Positions 46,181-55,889 of a DNA stretch of 64,000 nucleotides are shown piece by piece. The DNA is from an uncultured Flavobacteriales bacterium. Its GTDB lineage: Bacteria; Bacteroidota; Bacteroidia; Flavobacteriales_E; Vicingaceae. Made by a program: the position numbers and the translations under genes. The notes under the pieces were generated by a model. The model was given only the letters and a program-made list of their open reading frames with translations, had not been told where the DNA came from and did no database searches. The stretch is taken from positions 23,102 through 87,101 of the forward strand of contig CAJQOH010000022.1 of assembly GCA_905479915.1 (NCBI GenBank), given 5' to 3'. Every line of letters begins with the position of its first letter. The stretch's first letter is position 1.

Positions 46181-46214
46181 AAAGAGGTGAAACTTACGTT
46201 TCACCTCTTTTTTT
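46181..46214 (+). terminator. Terminator between convergent genes
   Basis: AAAGAGGTGAAAC (46181-46193) and GTTTCACCTCTTT (46198-46210) form a perfect 13-bp stem with a TTAC loop and T-run. It ends the acyl-CoA dehydrogenase gene and lies 5 bp from the murF stop on the other strand, so it may serve both. Confidence 0.93.
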
Positions 46215-46218
46215 ATTC

Positions 46219-47502
46219 TTATAATTTTTGTTGTAAATATTCTGCAGCCCCTTCTAACCGAATACCCCTTGATCCTTTGATCAAAATTTGATGACTGGTT
46301 AAGCCCGAATGTTTTAACCAATCTTTCACTTTGTCTACATTTTCTAGATAGGTGAAGTTGAATTTGTTCTGAATCGAATTAAATTCTTTACCTACAAATA
46401 GCGTGTTAATTTTAAGTTTTTCGACTTTACTTACAATTTTTTGATGTTCTGTTGAAGATATTTCTCCTAGTTCGAGCATATCTCCCAATATCATTAACTT
46501 GTTGTCAGATATATTTTCAGCAAAAGTATCTATAGCAGCATTCATGCTAGTAGGATTGGCATTGTATGCATCTAAGAAAATAGTGTTTGTGTTACTTTCA
46601 ATAATTTGTGATCGATTATTTGTTGGGTAATATTCCTCTATTGCATTTTTAATATCTTCGGATGAAACATCAAAATAATTACCAATGCATATTGCTGCTA
46701 AAATGTTCTGATAATTGTAGGCTCCATATAAATTAGCTGTTATTGTTTGGTTATCCCACTCTAATTTAACCGAAGGGGTAGAGGAAAGTAATTTGCCAAA
46801 GCAATTTGCCTTTTCATTTCCATAGCTATGTAGATTTATTCCGTTCGTGTAACTGTTTAAAATTTCATCTTCATTATTAATGAAGATATGTCCATTTATG
46901 GATTTAATAAATCGGTATAACTCTGTTTTTGTTTTTTTTATTCCCTCAACACTTCCAAACCCTTCAATGTGTGCTGTACCTATATTTGTAATTATACCAT
47001 AATTGGGTTCAGCAATTTTACATAAGAAATCAATTTCACCAATATGGTTGGCTCCCATTTCTATAATTGCTATATCGCAGTCAGTAGGAATAGAAAGTAG
47101 GGTTAGAGGAACCCCAATGTGATTGTTTAGGTTTCCTTGGGTGAAGGTTGTTTTATATTTTTTAGAAAGAACTGCATTAATAAATTCTTTGGTTGTTGTT
47201 TTTCCGTTGGTTCCAGTTATCCCTATAAAAGGAATGTTGAACTGTTTTCTATGATAGTTTGCAAGTTCTTGTAATGTTTCCAAAACATTATCAACAAGGA
47301 TGAATTGATCAGAGGTTTTAAATGCTACTTCATCAATAATTGCGTAGCTGGCGCCTTTGTCTAAAGCGTCTTTTGCAAACTTATTTCCGTTAAAATTATC
47401 GCCTTTAAGCGCAAAGAAAAGACAGTTTTCACTTACTTTTCTGGTATCTGTGGAAATAGTTGAATTACTTTTAAATATGTTGTATAATGTTTCAATCTTC
47501 AT
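46219..47502 (-). CDS. murF: UDP-N-acetylmuramoyl-tripeptide--D-alanyl-D-alanine ligase
   Basis: Adds D-Ala-D-Ala to the UDP-MurNAc-tripeptide in peptidoglycan synthesis. The Mur-ligase ATP motif is GITGTNGKTTTKEFI, followed by EMGANHIGEIDFLC, NIGTAHIEGFGS and the C-terminal FLDAYNANPTSM with ILGDMLELG. Length 427. Its place beside gldJ is the usual one in Bacteroidota. A terminator separates it from gldJ. Confidence 0.96.
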   Translation of the reverse strand: MKIETLYNIFKSNSTISTDTRKVSENCLFFALKGDNFNGNKFAKDALDKGASYAIIDEVAFKTSDQFILVDNVLETLQELANYHRKQFNIPFIGITGTNGKTTTKEFINAVLSKKYKTTFTQGNLNNHIGVPLTLLSIPTDCDIAIIEMGANHIGEIDFLCKIAEPNYGIITNIGTAHIEGFGSVEGIKKTKTELYRFIKSINGHIFINNEDEILNSYTNGINLHSYGNEKANCFGKLLSSTPSVKLEWDNQTITANLYGAYNYQNILAAICIGNYFDVSSEDIKNAIEEYYPTNNRSQIIESNTNTIFLDAYNANPTSMNAAIDTFAENISDNKLMILGDMLELGEISSTEHQKIVSKVEKLKINTLFVGKEFNSIQNKFNFTYLENVDKVKDWLKHSGLTSHQILIKGSRGIRLEGAAEYLQQKL

Positions 47503-47513
47503 ATTGTAAAAAT

Positions 47514-47546
47514 AAAAAACCCCTAACTATTCGTTAGGGGTTTTTT
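47514..47546 (-). terminator. Terminator after gldJ
   Basis: AAAAAACCCCTAAC (47514-47527) and GTTAGGGGTTTTTT (47533-47546) form a perfect 14-bp stem with a 5-nt loop. On the minus strand it is followed by further T. It lies 23 bp after the gldJ stop and 11 bp before the murF start. Confidence 0.92.
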
Positions 47547-47569
47547 AAAGTCTTTTTAAAGTGCTATTG

Positions 47570-49057
47570 TTAGAAACCTAATCCGATAGGTGAACCAACT
47601 CTAGTCATCGCACATCTAAATCCAATAAAAGAAGTAGACTGATCATCACTTAAATGTCTTCTTGTTCCTGGAACAGCCCAATAAGCTCTATCTTTCCAAG
47701 ATGCACCTTTGTAAACCATTGCTTTATCGTTGATTAATGTACTTTGTGCAAACTCATACATTTGTTTACGTCCTTCTTTGTTGTTAGGATCATCTTTTAG
47801 CTCCATGAAATCTTTGTTTGATTCCCAGTGACCATCTAAATAGTTAATGTTATCAGCTTGCTTGTAGTTTCTACGAGCTTGTAAGTTATCTAGCTTAGGA
47901 TCTACATCTCTATAGATAATATGACCTAAACTATCTTTTTCTACAGCTAAACCTTCTTCATCTAATTCTTTAGTCTTGTAAACATTTCCTCTGAAAGGTC
48001 TAAAGTCATCATTATCTTCTCCAGAAAGAGGTCTGTATACATCCATTACCCATTCACTTACGTTTCCAGCCATGTTGTATAAACCGTAATCATTTGGCCA
48101 GTATGCGTAAACAGGTGCTGTAACATCTGCATTATCATTTAAAGCTCCAGCTACACCCATGTTATCACCTCTACCTCTTTTAAAGTTGGCTAAGATTTGA
48201 CCAATATATTTTTCATTAGAATTTCTAATAGCATGTCCATTCCAAGGATATAATTTTCTATCAGGTGTTAACTCAGCAACAGTGTTACCAATTAATCCAT
48301 ATGCTGCAAATTCCCATTCAGCTTCAGTTGGAAGTCTGTACTTTGGTAATAATATTCCATCTTCAATAGTAACATTTCTGTATTCTTTGTTTGGATTTAA
48401 ATCAGGAATACCATCTACACGTTTTCCACTTTCGTATTGACCTAAAATATAAGCTTCTGTATTGAAATTATCTTCATTAATTTGATTTGGATAATGTTCA
48501 AACAATCCTTCTCTAATTAATATAATTTCATTGACTCTATCAGTTCTCCAAGCACAATAATCATTAGCTTGTAACCAGTTAACACCTACTACAGGATAAT
48601 CTCTATAAGCTGGATGTCTTAAGTAAAAATCAACATAAGGCTCATTGAAAGCTAATTTACTTCTCCAAACTAAAGTGTCTGGTAATGCTTTTTTATATAC
48701 TTCTGGGTAATCTGCAGAGTAAACTCTATCTAACCAATACAAGTATTCTAAATACATAAAGTTCGTAACTTCTGTTTCATCAATATAAAAAGAAGATACA
48801 GTTACCGTTCTAGGTATATTGTTCCAGTCATAGTGAACTTCTTGTTCGACTCTCCCCATGGTAAATCTACCACCTTCAATTAATACAAGTCCAGGACCAG
48901 TTTCTTGTTCTAGGTATGGAATTTTTTGGAATCCACCATTTTTTGGATCATTATAATTCCACCCAGTTGCTCCTGACGATTCTTTTTTACAAGAAGTAAA
49001 AGGAAGTGAAGTTCCTAAAACTAGTAGTATTAAATATTTTATTCCTTTCTTTTTCAT
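47570..49057 (-). CDS. gldJ: Gliding motility / type IX secretion lipoprotein GldJ
   Basis: A lipoprotein signal with lipobox ending FTSC (Cys23) is followed by ATGWNYNDPKNGGFQ, the N-terminal mark of GldJ. A formylglycine-generating-enzyme-like fold comes next: GPGLVLIEGGRFTMG, SFYIDETEVTNFMYLEYL, YRLPTEAEWEFAAYG, NMAGNVSEWVMDVYR and FIGFRCAMTR. GldJ and GldK share this fold; the N-terminus and the murF neighbour select GldJ. At 495 residues it is shorter than F. johnsoniae GldJ (about 560 from memory). It acts at the outer membrane periplasmic face in the type IX machinery. It lies 33 bp downstream of porP. Confidence 0.92.
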   Translation of the reverse strand: MKKKGIKYLILLVLGTSLPFTSCKKESSGATGWNYNDPKNGGFQKIPYLEQETGPGLVLIEGGRFTMGRVEQEVHYDWNNIPRTVTVSSFYIDETEVTNFMYLEYLYWLDRVYSADYPEVYKKALPDTLVWRSKLAFNEPYVDFYLRHPAYRDYPVVGVNWLQANDYCAWRTDRVNEIILIREGLFEHYPNQINEDNFNTEAYILGQYESGKRVDGIPDLNPNKEYRNVTIEDGILLPKYRLPTEAEWEFAAYGLIGNTVAELTPDRKLYPWNGHAIRNSNEKYIGQILANFKRGRGDNMGVAGALNDNADVTAPVYAYWPNDYGLYNMAGNVSEWVMDVYRPLSGEDNDDFRPFRGNVYKTKELDEEGLAVEKDSLGHIIYRDVDPKLDNLQARRNYKQADNINYLDGHWESNKDFMELKDDPNNKEGRKQMYEFAQSTLINDKAMVYKGASWKDRAYWAVPGTRRHLSDDQSTSFIGFRCAMTRVGSPIGLGF

Positions 49058-49090
49058 AACTGTTGAGTTTTGATAATGCTAATGTATAAA

Positions 49091-50056
49091 CTAAAAAGAA
49101 GGACAACTTATTGTTCTAAATCTTCTTCTCTTTGGTTTACAGTCGAAATTTAATCCTAGAGATAATTCGTGCGAACCAGCTGTTGTTTGTGTAAGTGTTG
49201 ATACTGTAATATCATAACTATACCCAAATTTCATTATTCCTGTATGTAGTCCTATTAGTGCAATAAATGAGTCAGAATTTCTGTACCATAGTCCACCAAC
49301 AATAGGTCCTTTAGAAAAGTACATCCCATAATTTATTTGTAAGAATTTTTGTTGATACTGTACCAATACGTTTGGAGAAAGTGATGCTGGTTCACCTTTA
49401 CTTTGAACAGGAATTATCCCTCCAGCATGAAATGTATACTTTCTTGGAAGAGGGCTTTCTCCTTGAATTACAGATTCATCAGGCTCTGTTAAATGGTGAA
49501 CAGCAAATCCTGCGAAAAACTTTTCACTAAAACCTAATACACCGGCAGAAAAATCTACATAATTAGCAGCTTGATCTCTTTGAACTTCTTGTGTTTCATT
49601 TATAAACCCTCTTCGTGGATCTATCTGATCTCCAAAAGTTAATTTACTCCAATCTAAACTTTTTTGAGCCCAAGTTGCTTGTAAACCTGCTTTAATAGAA
49701 AACCTTCTAGTAACTGGTATTTGATAAGAGTACATCCCACTAACATTTGTTGTAGATACAGTACCTTCTCCAGCTTGATCATTCCATACCAATAGACCTA
49801 CACCACCAGATAATGCATCTACATGTTGATCATATGATGCGCTTGTTGTAATAAAAGACCCACTTATTCCTGGCCATTGGTTCCTATAATTTAAAGATAA
49901 TCTAGGACAGTGAGCTGTTCCAGCAAATGCAGGATTTAAATATAAAGGATTGGCGTAGAATTGAGTAAATTCAGGGTCCTGAGCAAATAAATCATTTGCC
50001 AGGAATAGCGAAAGAATAGCTATAACACCTGTTTTAAGTATGTACTTTTTTAACAT
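49091..50056 (-). CDS. PorP/SprF family type IX secretion membrane protein
   Basis: Signal peptide (ending DLFAQ) followed by DPEFTQFYANPLYLNPAFAGT and LNYRNQWPGI, the hallmark start of PorP/SprF proteins. The rest is an outer-membrane beta barrel of about 300 residues. Family members link surface adhesins or the PorK/N ring to the outer membrane. No sprB-like adhesin is adjacent, so the paralogue type stays open. It is the first gene of the porP-gldJ unit and diverges from porU. Confidence 0.9.
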   Translation of the reverse strand: MLKKYILKTGVIAILSLFLANDLFAQDPEFTQFYANPLYLNPAFAGTAHCPRLSLNYRNQWPGISGSFITTSASYDQHVDALSGGVGLLVWNDQAGEGTVSTTNVSGMYSYQIPVTRRFSIKAGLQATWAQKSLDWSKLTFGDQIDPRRGFINETQEVQRDQAANYVDFSAGVLGFSEKFFAGFAVHHLTEPDESVIQGESPLPRKYTFHAGGIIPVQSKGEPASLSPNVLVQYQQKFLQINYGMYFSKGPIVGGLWYRNSDSFIALIGLHTGIMKFGYSYDITVSTLTQTTAGSHELSLGLNFDCKPKRRRFRTISCPSF

Positions 50057-50110
50057 ATTTTACCTTTAATCTTATAAATCACTTTTACGAAAAGTTAACT
50101 TACAAAGTTC

Positions 50111-50118
50111 CAAATGTA
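50111..50118 (-). promoter_or_regulatory. Bacteroidota -7 element for porP-gldJ
   Basis: TACATTTG on the minus strand lies 54 bp before the porP ATG, in the divergent gap to porU. The -33 TTG is not at the expected spacing. Confidence 0.5.
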
Positions 50119-50182
50119 TATAATTCGATATACTTATGAAAACAATATTTAACTTTTTATTCCGTTTTCCCATGAAATTTAA

Positions 50183-50215
50183 TTTGTAAATATAAGTTAA
50201 ATAATCTTAATTTCG
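50183..50215 (+). promoter_or_regulatory. Probable promoter for porU
   Basis: TTTG (50183-50186) and TAATTTCG (50208-50215) are separated by 21 nt; the -7 box differs from TAnnTTTG in one base. This predicts transcription a few bases before the ATG at 50229. Confidence 0.5.
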
Positions 50216-50228
50216 TCTATATCATAAT

Positions 50229-53200
50229 ATGAGATACTTCAAATATATACTTTTAATTGCCTTATTTAGTCCTTTGATTCTTATGTCAAGGACTGTTTTG
50301 GTTGAAGGAGAAATTCTTTGGAATGATAATGTGATTTCTAAAATTGATGACTTAAATTCAAGGACTTTTTTATCTTTTGATGATGCAAAATATGATGAAG
50401 AAAAAGGTTTTTTACCGTTTTTATCTAAACAATTGAACCTAGGAAGTGAAAAGGTTAATAGTGTTAGTATTGTTAATGTTGAGTTTGAAGATGTTGTTGA
50501 TAGTCAGTTGAAAGGTGTTTCAGGTATAGATTTTATTAAAAATGATATTGACTTGAAGTATAGGAATGCAACGAGTCGAAAAATAAATTATGGGGATATT
50601 ATATTTACACCAATACTATATAATTTATCAAAAGGAAAGTATCAACGGATCATCAAGTATGAAATTCAAGTTGATATCGTGAGCATTCAATCAAAATCGA
50701 GTCATAAAAAATCTTTTACTGCTAATTCTGTTTTACAATCTGGTGATTGGTTTAAAATAGCAGTATTAAAGGATGGTGTATTTAAGCTTTCTTATCAATT
50801 TTTGAAAGATTTGGGTATGGATGTGGATAATTTAAGTCCAACTAGTTTTAAGCTTTATGGTAATGGCGGTAAAATGTTGCCAGCTCTCAATTCTGATCAT
50901 AGAGCAGATGGTTTACAGCAGAATGCCATTCATATAGAAGGCGAACTTGATGGTTCTTTTGATCCTTCAGATTATGTTTTGTTTTATGGTCAGTCTCCTC
51001 ATTCATGGACTTATAATGCTTCTTCGTCATTATTTGAACATACTATAAACTTGTATAGTGATACCACCTATTATTTTGTAACCTTTAGCAATACGGGTGA
51101 ATCAGCAAAAAGAATTGGAATTCAAGCGTCAAATGCACTGCCAACACAAGTGGTTAATTCGTTTGATGCTTATCAATACCATGAAAAAGATATTTCTAAT
51201 CTAATAAGTTCTGGAAGTGCTTGGTTTGGAGAAGTCTTTGATACTAAAACAAGTTATGACTTTGTGTTTAACTTTCCTAATATAGATTTAGCATCTCCTG
51301 TAAGTATTAATTTTATAGGGGCATCACGTGCAGATGTTGGTAGTGTTTTTACGGTTTCTTCAGGAGGTAGTTCTCTTAATGCCCCAACAGCACATGTTAT
51401 TACTTCATCTTATACATCAAGGTTTGCGCAGTATGGGGTAGGTTCTTTTACAACTGTTTCTTCTAGTGATTTGGTGAATATAAATGTAGATTACAATAAA
51501 CCTACTTCAGGTGCAATAGGTTGGTTAGATGAATTGGAAATTAATGCAAGAAGGAATTTAGTGATGCATGGAGATCAATTGTTCTTTAGGGATTTGCAAT
51601 CTGTTGGGGTGGGGAATGTTTCAACTTTTTCAATGGGGAGTGCTACCGGAGTTAGTAATGTTTGGGATATTTCTGATCCTTTGAATGTTAAAGAACAGCA
51701 GTATGTTTTGTCTGGTACAAATGCTTCATTCTCTATTGCTACAGATTCATTAAAGAATTTTGTGGCATTTTCAACAAACTATGATACTCAAGTTTTTGGT
51801 TTAGGGAAAGTTGATAATCAAAATTTACATTCAATTCTTCAAGCAGATATGGTTATTGTTAGTCATACTGACTTTTTGAAGCATGCACAACAATTAGCCG
51901 ATTTCCATACCAATCAAGATGGTTTGAATGTGATAATAATAACTCCCCAACAAATTTATAATGAATTTTCATCTGGTTCACAAGATATAGTAGCTATTCG
52001 TGATTTTGTAAGAATGCTTTATGAAAGAGCAATTGTTCCTGCTGATATTCCACAATACTTGATGTTAATTGGAGATGGCTCTTTTGATAATAAAGATAGA
52101 ACTGTTGGTAATACAAATTTCATCCCAACCTATCAAACTCCAGAATCATTTAATGTAATAGGTTCTTTAGTGTCAGATGATTATTATGGTTTGTTAGATC
52201 AGTCTGAAGGTACTTGGACGGGCGCTGCAGGTTCAGAACTGTTAGATATTGCAATAGGAAGATTACCTGTTAAAAATCAAGAAGAGGCAGACAATGTTGT
52301 CAATAAAATTTTAAATTACAATACGTCAAGCTCTATGAATGAATGGAGAAACAGGATTAATTTTATTGGTGATGATGAAGATAATAATATACACATGACT
52401 CAGTCTAACTCACTTGCTTTGGTGGTTGAAACTGGACATAAAGATTACAATATCAATAAAGTGTTTTTTGATGCTTTTAAACAAGAGGCCACTCCTGGAG
52501 GAAGTAGGTATGAGGATGTGAATAAGACTATAACTAATGTTGTTAATGAAGGTTCTTTAATTGTAAATTATACGGGTCATGGTGGTGAAGGAGGATGGGC
52601 ACACGAAAGAGTATTGACAATTCCTGAGATTAATGAATGGACAAATACTACTGGATTTCCTTTGTTTATAACAGCTACATGTGAGTTTAGTAGGTTTGAT
52701 GATCCACATCGAACTACTGCTGGAGAATTGGTTTTGGTAGGACCAACTGGAGGGATTGGGTTGTTAACTACAGTTCGGTTAGTTTTTTCAGGTCCTAATT
52801 TTTCTTTAAATACAACTTTCTATAATGAAGTTTTTACTAAAGTGAATGGTAAATATCCAACAATGGGAGAGGTGTTTATGAGTGTTAAGAACTTACATGC
52901 CGTAGATCCTAATAATAGAAACTTTACATTGCTTGGTGATCCGGCATTAAGATTGGCATATCCAGTGCATGAAGTTTTAACTAAGCAGATTAATGGTGTT
53001 AATGTTTCTGCTTCGGATACAATTAAGGCACTAAGTAAGGTAACTGTAACTGGAGAAGTTCAGGATGATGCTGGTAATAAGTTAACAACTTATAATGGAG
53101 TAATTTACCCTACTGTGTTTGATAAAGAAAAGCAGATAGTAACCTTACAGAATGATGGGGGAGCACCTTTTAACTTCAATTTACAAACAAGTAAATTGTT

Positions 53201-54041
53201 TAAAGGTAAGGTTAGTGTAGTTAATGGGGATTTCTCATACACTTTTGTTGTTCCTAAAGATATTTCTTACAACTATGGAGAAGGAAAGTTCAACTATTAT
53301 TCAGAAAATCAGGTAGAAGATGCCAATGGTTCTCATTCAGATTTTTATATCGGTGGTACAGCAGATAGTTATGAAGCTGATAATGTTGGGCCAGAAATAG
53401 AATTGTTTATCAATGATCATAATTTTGTGTTTGGTGGTATGACAGATGAGAATCCAATATTGTTGGCAAATATTAGTGATATACATGGAATTAATATGGT
53501 TGGTAATGGTATTGGTCATGATATTACTGCTGTTCTAGATGATAAGACAGAAGAATCATTTGTTTTGAATGATTATTATGAGGCAGATTTAAATAGTTAT
53601 CAAAATGGAAAAATTAATTTTCCGTTTACTGATTTGGAAGAGGGCAGGCATAAATTAACATTAAAGGTTTGGGATGTTTACAATAATTCATCAGAAGCAA
53701 CAATTGAATTTGTTGTTGTAAAATCTAAAGATATTGTGCTGGATAGGGTTTATAATTACCCTAATCCGTTTACAACTTATACTGAGTTTTGGTTTGAGCA
53801 TAATCAACCAAGTAAAAACTTGTTTGCACAGGTGCAGGTATTTACTGTTTCTGGTAAGCTCGTAAAAACAATACAGAAAAATATTTTTAATGAAGGCTAT
53901 CATTCAACATCCATTACTTGGGATGGGTTAGATGATTATGGCGATAGAATAGGGAGAGGTGTATATGTCTACCGTTTAAAGGTGAGAACAGAGAATTACT
54001 CAGTGGCAGAAAAATACGAAAAACTAGTTATTTTAAGATAA
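50229..54041 (+). CDS. porU: Type IX secretion system sortase PorU
   Basis: PorU removes the C-terminal signal of type IX cargo and attaches it to lipopolysaccharide on the cell surface. Visible are a signal peptide (about 1-20), a large N-terminal region, and a gingipain-like C25 domain with catalytic His in IVNYTGHGGEGGWAHE and catalytic Cys in FITATCEFSRFDDPH. The C-terminus is an Ig-like type IX signal fold: NYPNPFTTYTEFWFEHNQP, ending GRGVYVYRLKV and EKLVIL. Length 1270 is typical. porV follows after 102 bp. The gene diverges from porP. Confidence 0.96.
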   Translation: MRYFKYILLIALFSPLILMSRTVLVEGEILWNDNVISKIDDLNSRTFLSFDDAKYDEEKGFLPFLSKQLNLGSEKVNSVSIVNVEFEDVVDSQLKGVSGIDFIKNDIDLKYRNATSRKINYGDIIFTPILYNLSKGKYQRIIKYEIQVDIVSIQSKSSHKKSFTANSVLQSGDWFKIAVLKDGVFKLSYQFLKDLGMDVDNLSPTSFKLYGNGGKMLPALNSDHRADGLQQNAIHIEGELDGSFDPSDYVLFYGQSPHSWTYNASSSLFEHTINLYSDTTYYFVTFSNTGESAKRIGIQASNALPTQVVNSFDAYQYHEKDISNLISSGSAWFGEVFDTKTSYDFVFNFPNIDLASPVSINFIGASRADVGSVFTVSSGGSSLNAPTAHVITSSYTSRFAQYGVGSFTTVSSSDLVNINVDYNKPTSGAIGWLDELEINARRNLVMHGDQLFFRDLQSVGVGNVSTFSMGSATGVSNVWDISDPLNVKEQQYVLSGTNASFSIATDSLKNFVAFSTNYDTQVFGLGKVDNQNLHSILQADMVIVSHTDFLKHAQQLADFHTNQDGLNVIIITPQQIYNEFSSGSQDIVAIRDFVRMLYERAIVPADIPQYLMLIGDGSFDNKDRTVGNTNFIPTYQTPESFNVIGSLVSDDYYGLLDQSEGTWTGAAGSELLDIAIGRLPVKNQEEADNVVNKILNYNTSSSMNEWRNRINFIGDDEDNNIHMTQSNSLALVVETGHKDYNINKVFFDAFKQEATPGGSRYEDVNKTITNVVNEGSLIVNYTGHGGEGGWAHERVLTIPEINEWTNTTGFPLFITATCEFSRFDDPHRTTAGELVLVGPTGGIGLLTTVRLVFSGPNFSLNTTFYNEVFTKVNGKYPTMGEVFMSVKNLHAVDPNNRNFTLLGDPALRLAYPVHEVLTKQINGVNVSASDTIKALSKVTVTGEVQDDAGNKLTTYNGVIYPTVFDKEKQIVTLQNDGGAPFNFNLQTSKLFKGKVSVVNGDFSYTFVVPKDISYNYGEGKFNYYSENQVEDANGSHSDFYIGGTADSYEADNVGPEIELFINDHNFVFGGMTDENPILLANISDIHGINMVGNGIGHDITAVLDDKTEESFVLNDYYEADLNSYQNGKINFPFTDLEEGRHKLTLKVWDVYNNSSEATIEFVVVKSKDIVLDRVYNYPNPFTTYTEFWFEHNQPSKNLFAQVQVFTVSGKLVKTIQKNIFNEGYHSTSITWDGLDDYGDRIGRGVYVYRLKVRTENYSVAEKYEKLVILR

Positions 54042-54110
54042 CTTACAATAAAAGGATCTTAATGTCGTTCCTAAGTCGAAAATATACAAGCGATCAATTA
54101 TAAAAAAATG

Positions 54111-54118
54111 TATATTTG
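54111..54118 (+). promoter_or_regulatory. Bacteroidota -7 element before porV
   Basis: TATATTTG fits TAnnTTTG, 25 bp before the preferred porV start at 54144. It argues against the upstream in-frame ATG at 54108, which would lie before the transcript start. Confidence 0.5.
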
Positions 54119-54143
54119 TCATCCTTTTAATAAAAGAAAATTC

Positions 54144-55367
54144 ATGAAAAAAATATTTATTGTACTTCTTGGGCTAGTGGTTGTTGTCAATTTGAATGGG
54201 CAAGATACAGAACTAGAAAGAAGTGCTTTACAATTAAATACAATTACTACTGCAGTTCCTTTTTTATTAATTGCACCAGATTCTAGAGCTGGAGCAATGG
54301 GGGATGTAGGAGTATCTTCTTCACCAGATGCAAACTCTATGCATTGGAATGTTGCTAAGTTAGCTTTCGTTGAAAAAGAGATGGGAGTTTCAGTTTCTTA
54401 CTCACCATGGCTAAGAAAATTGGTTCCGGATATTAATATGTCTTATGTAAGTGGTTATAAAAAGCTTGGAGAAAACAATGCAATCGGAGCTTCTTTGAGG
54501 TATTTCTCTTTAGGAGATATCAAATTTACAAATGATCAGGGAGATCCTATTGGTGATTTTAACCCTGCTGAATTTGCTCTTGATTTAGGGTATAGTCAAA
54601 AACTTGGAGATCGTTTTTCTGCAGGTATTGCTGCAAGATATATTTATTCTAATTTAACTGGTGGTGTTGATGTTGGTGGTGCTGATACAAGGGCAGGAAA
54701 GTCTTTTGCGGTTGATGTTGGCGTATTTTATACAAATCAAGATGCTGAAGTTTTTGGACAAGATGCAATTGTTAATTTAGGGATGAGCATTTCTAATATA
54801 GGAGCAAAAATCTCATATACAGATGATGCTGTTAAAGACTTTATCCCAATTAATTTAAGGTTTGGTCCATCATTAACATTTATAATGGATGATCACAATA
54901 CAATTTCAATATTGACTGATGTAAATAAATTGTTGGTGCCAACGCCTCCTGTTTATGCTACGGATGAAAATGGTAGCCCGGTACCTGATGACATTACTGG
55001 TGAGCCTGTTATTGAATCAGGAAAAAATCCAGATGTGCCAATTGTTACTGGTATTTTTCAATCATTTGGTGATGCTCCAGGAGGGTTTTCTGAAGAATTG
55101 AGAGAATACAATATCTCTGCTGGATTAGAATATTGGTATAACAAACAATTTGCTGTTAGAGCTGGTTATTTTAATGAGCATGCAACAAAAGGGAATAGAA
55201 AGTATATTACAGCTGGTTTAGGGTTGAAATTAAGTGTGTTTAGCATTGACTTTTCATATTTAGTTGCAATGACTCAAGAAAACCCATTGGCAAACACAGT
55301 TCGTTTCTCATTAATGTTTGATTTTGAAAATTTCAAAAATCAAAATAAAGCAGCTCCGGCTAACTAG
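54144..55367 (+). CDS. porV: Type IX secretion outer membrane protein PorV
   Basis: FadL-like beta barrel that shuttles type IX cargo to PorU. I choose ATG 54144, which gives a clean signal peptide (MKKIFIVLLGLVVVV, cleaved after NLNGQ); the in-frame ATG at 54108 adds a non-hydrophobic tail. Family marks are TTAVPFLLIAPDSRAGAMGD, PDANSMHWNVAKLAF and SYSPWLRKLVPD near the N-terminus, and the end NTVRFSLMFDFENF. About 407 residues. Forms the porU-porV pair. Confidence 0.95.
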   Translation: MKKIFIVLLGLVVVVNLNGQDTELERSALQLNTITTAVPFLLIAPDSRAGAMGDVGVSSSPDANSMHWNVAKLAFVEKEMGVSVSYSPWLRKLVPDINMSYVSGYKKLGENNAIGASLRYFSLGDIKFTNDQGDPIGDFNPAEFALDLGYSQKLGDRFSAGIAARYIYSNLTGGVDVGGADTRAGKSFAVDVGVFYTNQDAEVFGQDAIVNLGMSISNIGAKISYTDDAVKDFIPINLRFGPSLTFIMDDHNTISILTDVNKLLVPTPPVYATDENGSPVPDDITGEPVIESGKNPDVPIVTGIFQSFGDAPGGFSEELREYNISAGLEYWYNKQFAVRAGYFNEHATKGNRKYITAGLGLKLSVFSIDFSYLVAMTQENPLANTVRFSLMFDFENFKNQNKAAPAN

Positions 55368-55375
55368 TAAGATCA

Positions 55376-55852
55376 ATGAAAATTAAAGTTGGATTTGGTT
55401 TTGATGTTCATCAATTAAAAGATGGTGAAGATTTTTGGTTAGGAGGTATTAAGCTTGAACATGATAAAGGTGCAGTGGGGCATTCAGATGCTGATGTTCT
55501 CATTCATTCTATTTGTGATGCATTATTAGGGGCTGCCAATATGAGAGATATTGGATTTCATTTTCCACCTTCAGATAACAAATACAAAGGAATTGATAGT
55601 AAAATTTTATTGAGAGATGTCGTTAAATTAATCTCTGATAAAGGCTTTACTATAGGAAATATTGATGCTACAATTGCTTTGGAGGAACCTAAGATAAACC
55701 CTCATATAGAGAAGATGCAAGTGGTTTTAGCAGAGGTAATGGGGGTTGATGTAGATGATGTTTCTATAAAAGCTACTACAACTGAAAGATTAGGGTTTGA
55801 GGGTAGAAAAGAAGGAGTTTCTGCGTATGTTGTTGTTTTGATTCAAAAATAA
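55376..55852 (+). CDS. ispF: 2-C-methyl-D-erythritol 2,4-cyclodiphosphate synthase
   Basis: Fifth enzyme of the MEP isoprenoid pathway. The zinc-site motif GFGFDVHQLKDGEDFWLGG (Asp and His), HSDADVLIHSICDALLGAA, DIGFHFPPSDNKYKGIDS and TTTERLGFEGRKEGVSA are all present. Length 158 is normal. It follows porV by 8 bp, so the two may share a transcript. Confidence 0.97.
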   Translation: MKIKVGFGFDVHQLKDGEDFWLGGIKLEHDKGAVGHSDADVLIHSICDALLGAANMRDIGFHFPPSDNKYKGIDSKILLRDVVKLISDKGFTIGNIDATIALEEPKINPHIEKMQVVLAEVMGVDVDDVSIKATTTERLGFEGRKEGVSAYVVVLIQK

Positions 55853-55875
55853 GTTTCTTCAATCATTCTTTTATC

Positions 55876-55883
55876 TATTTTTG
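55876..55883 (+). promoter_or_regulatory. Possible -7 element before murB
   Basis: TATTTTTG fits TAnnTTTG but ends only 6 bp before the murB ATG, so any transcript would be leaderless. -33 shows only a T-run. Confidence 0.3.
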
Positions 55884-55889
55884 TTTTCG

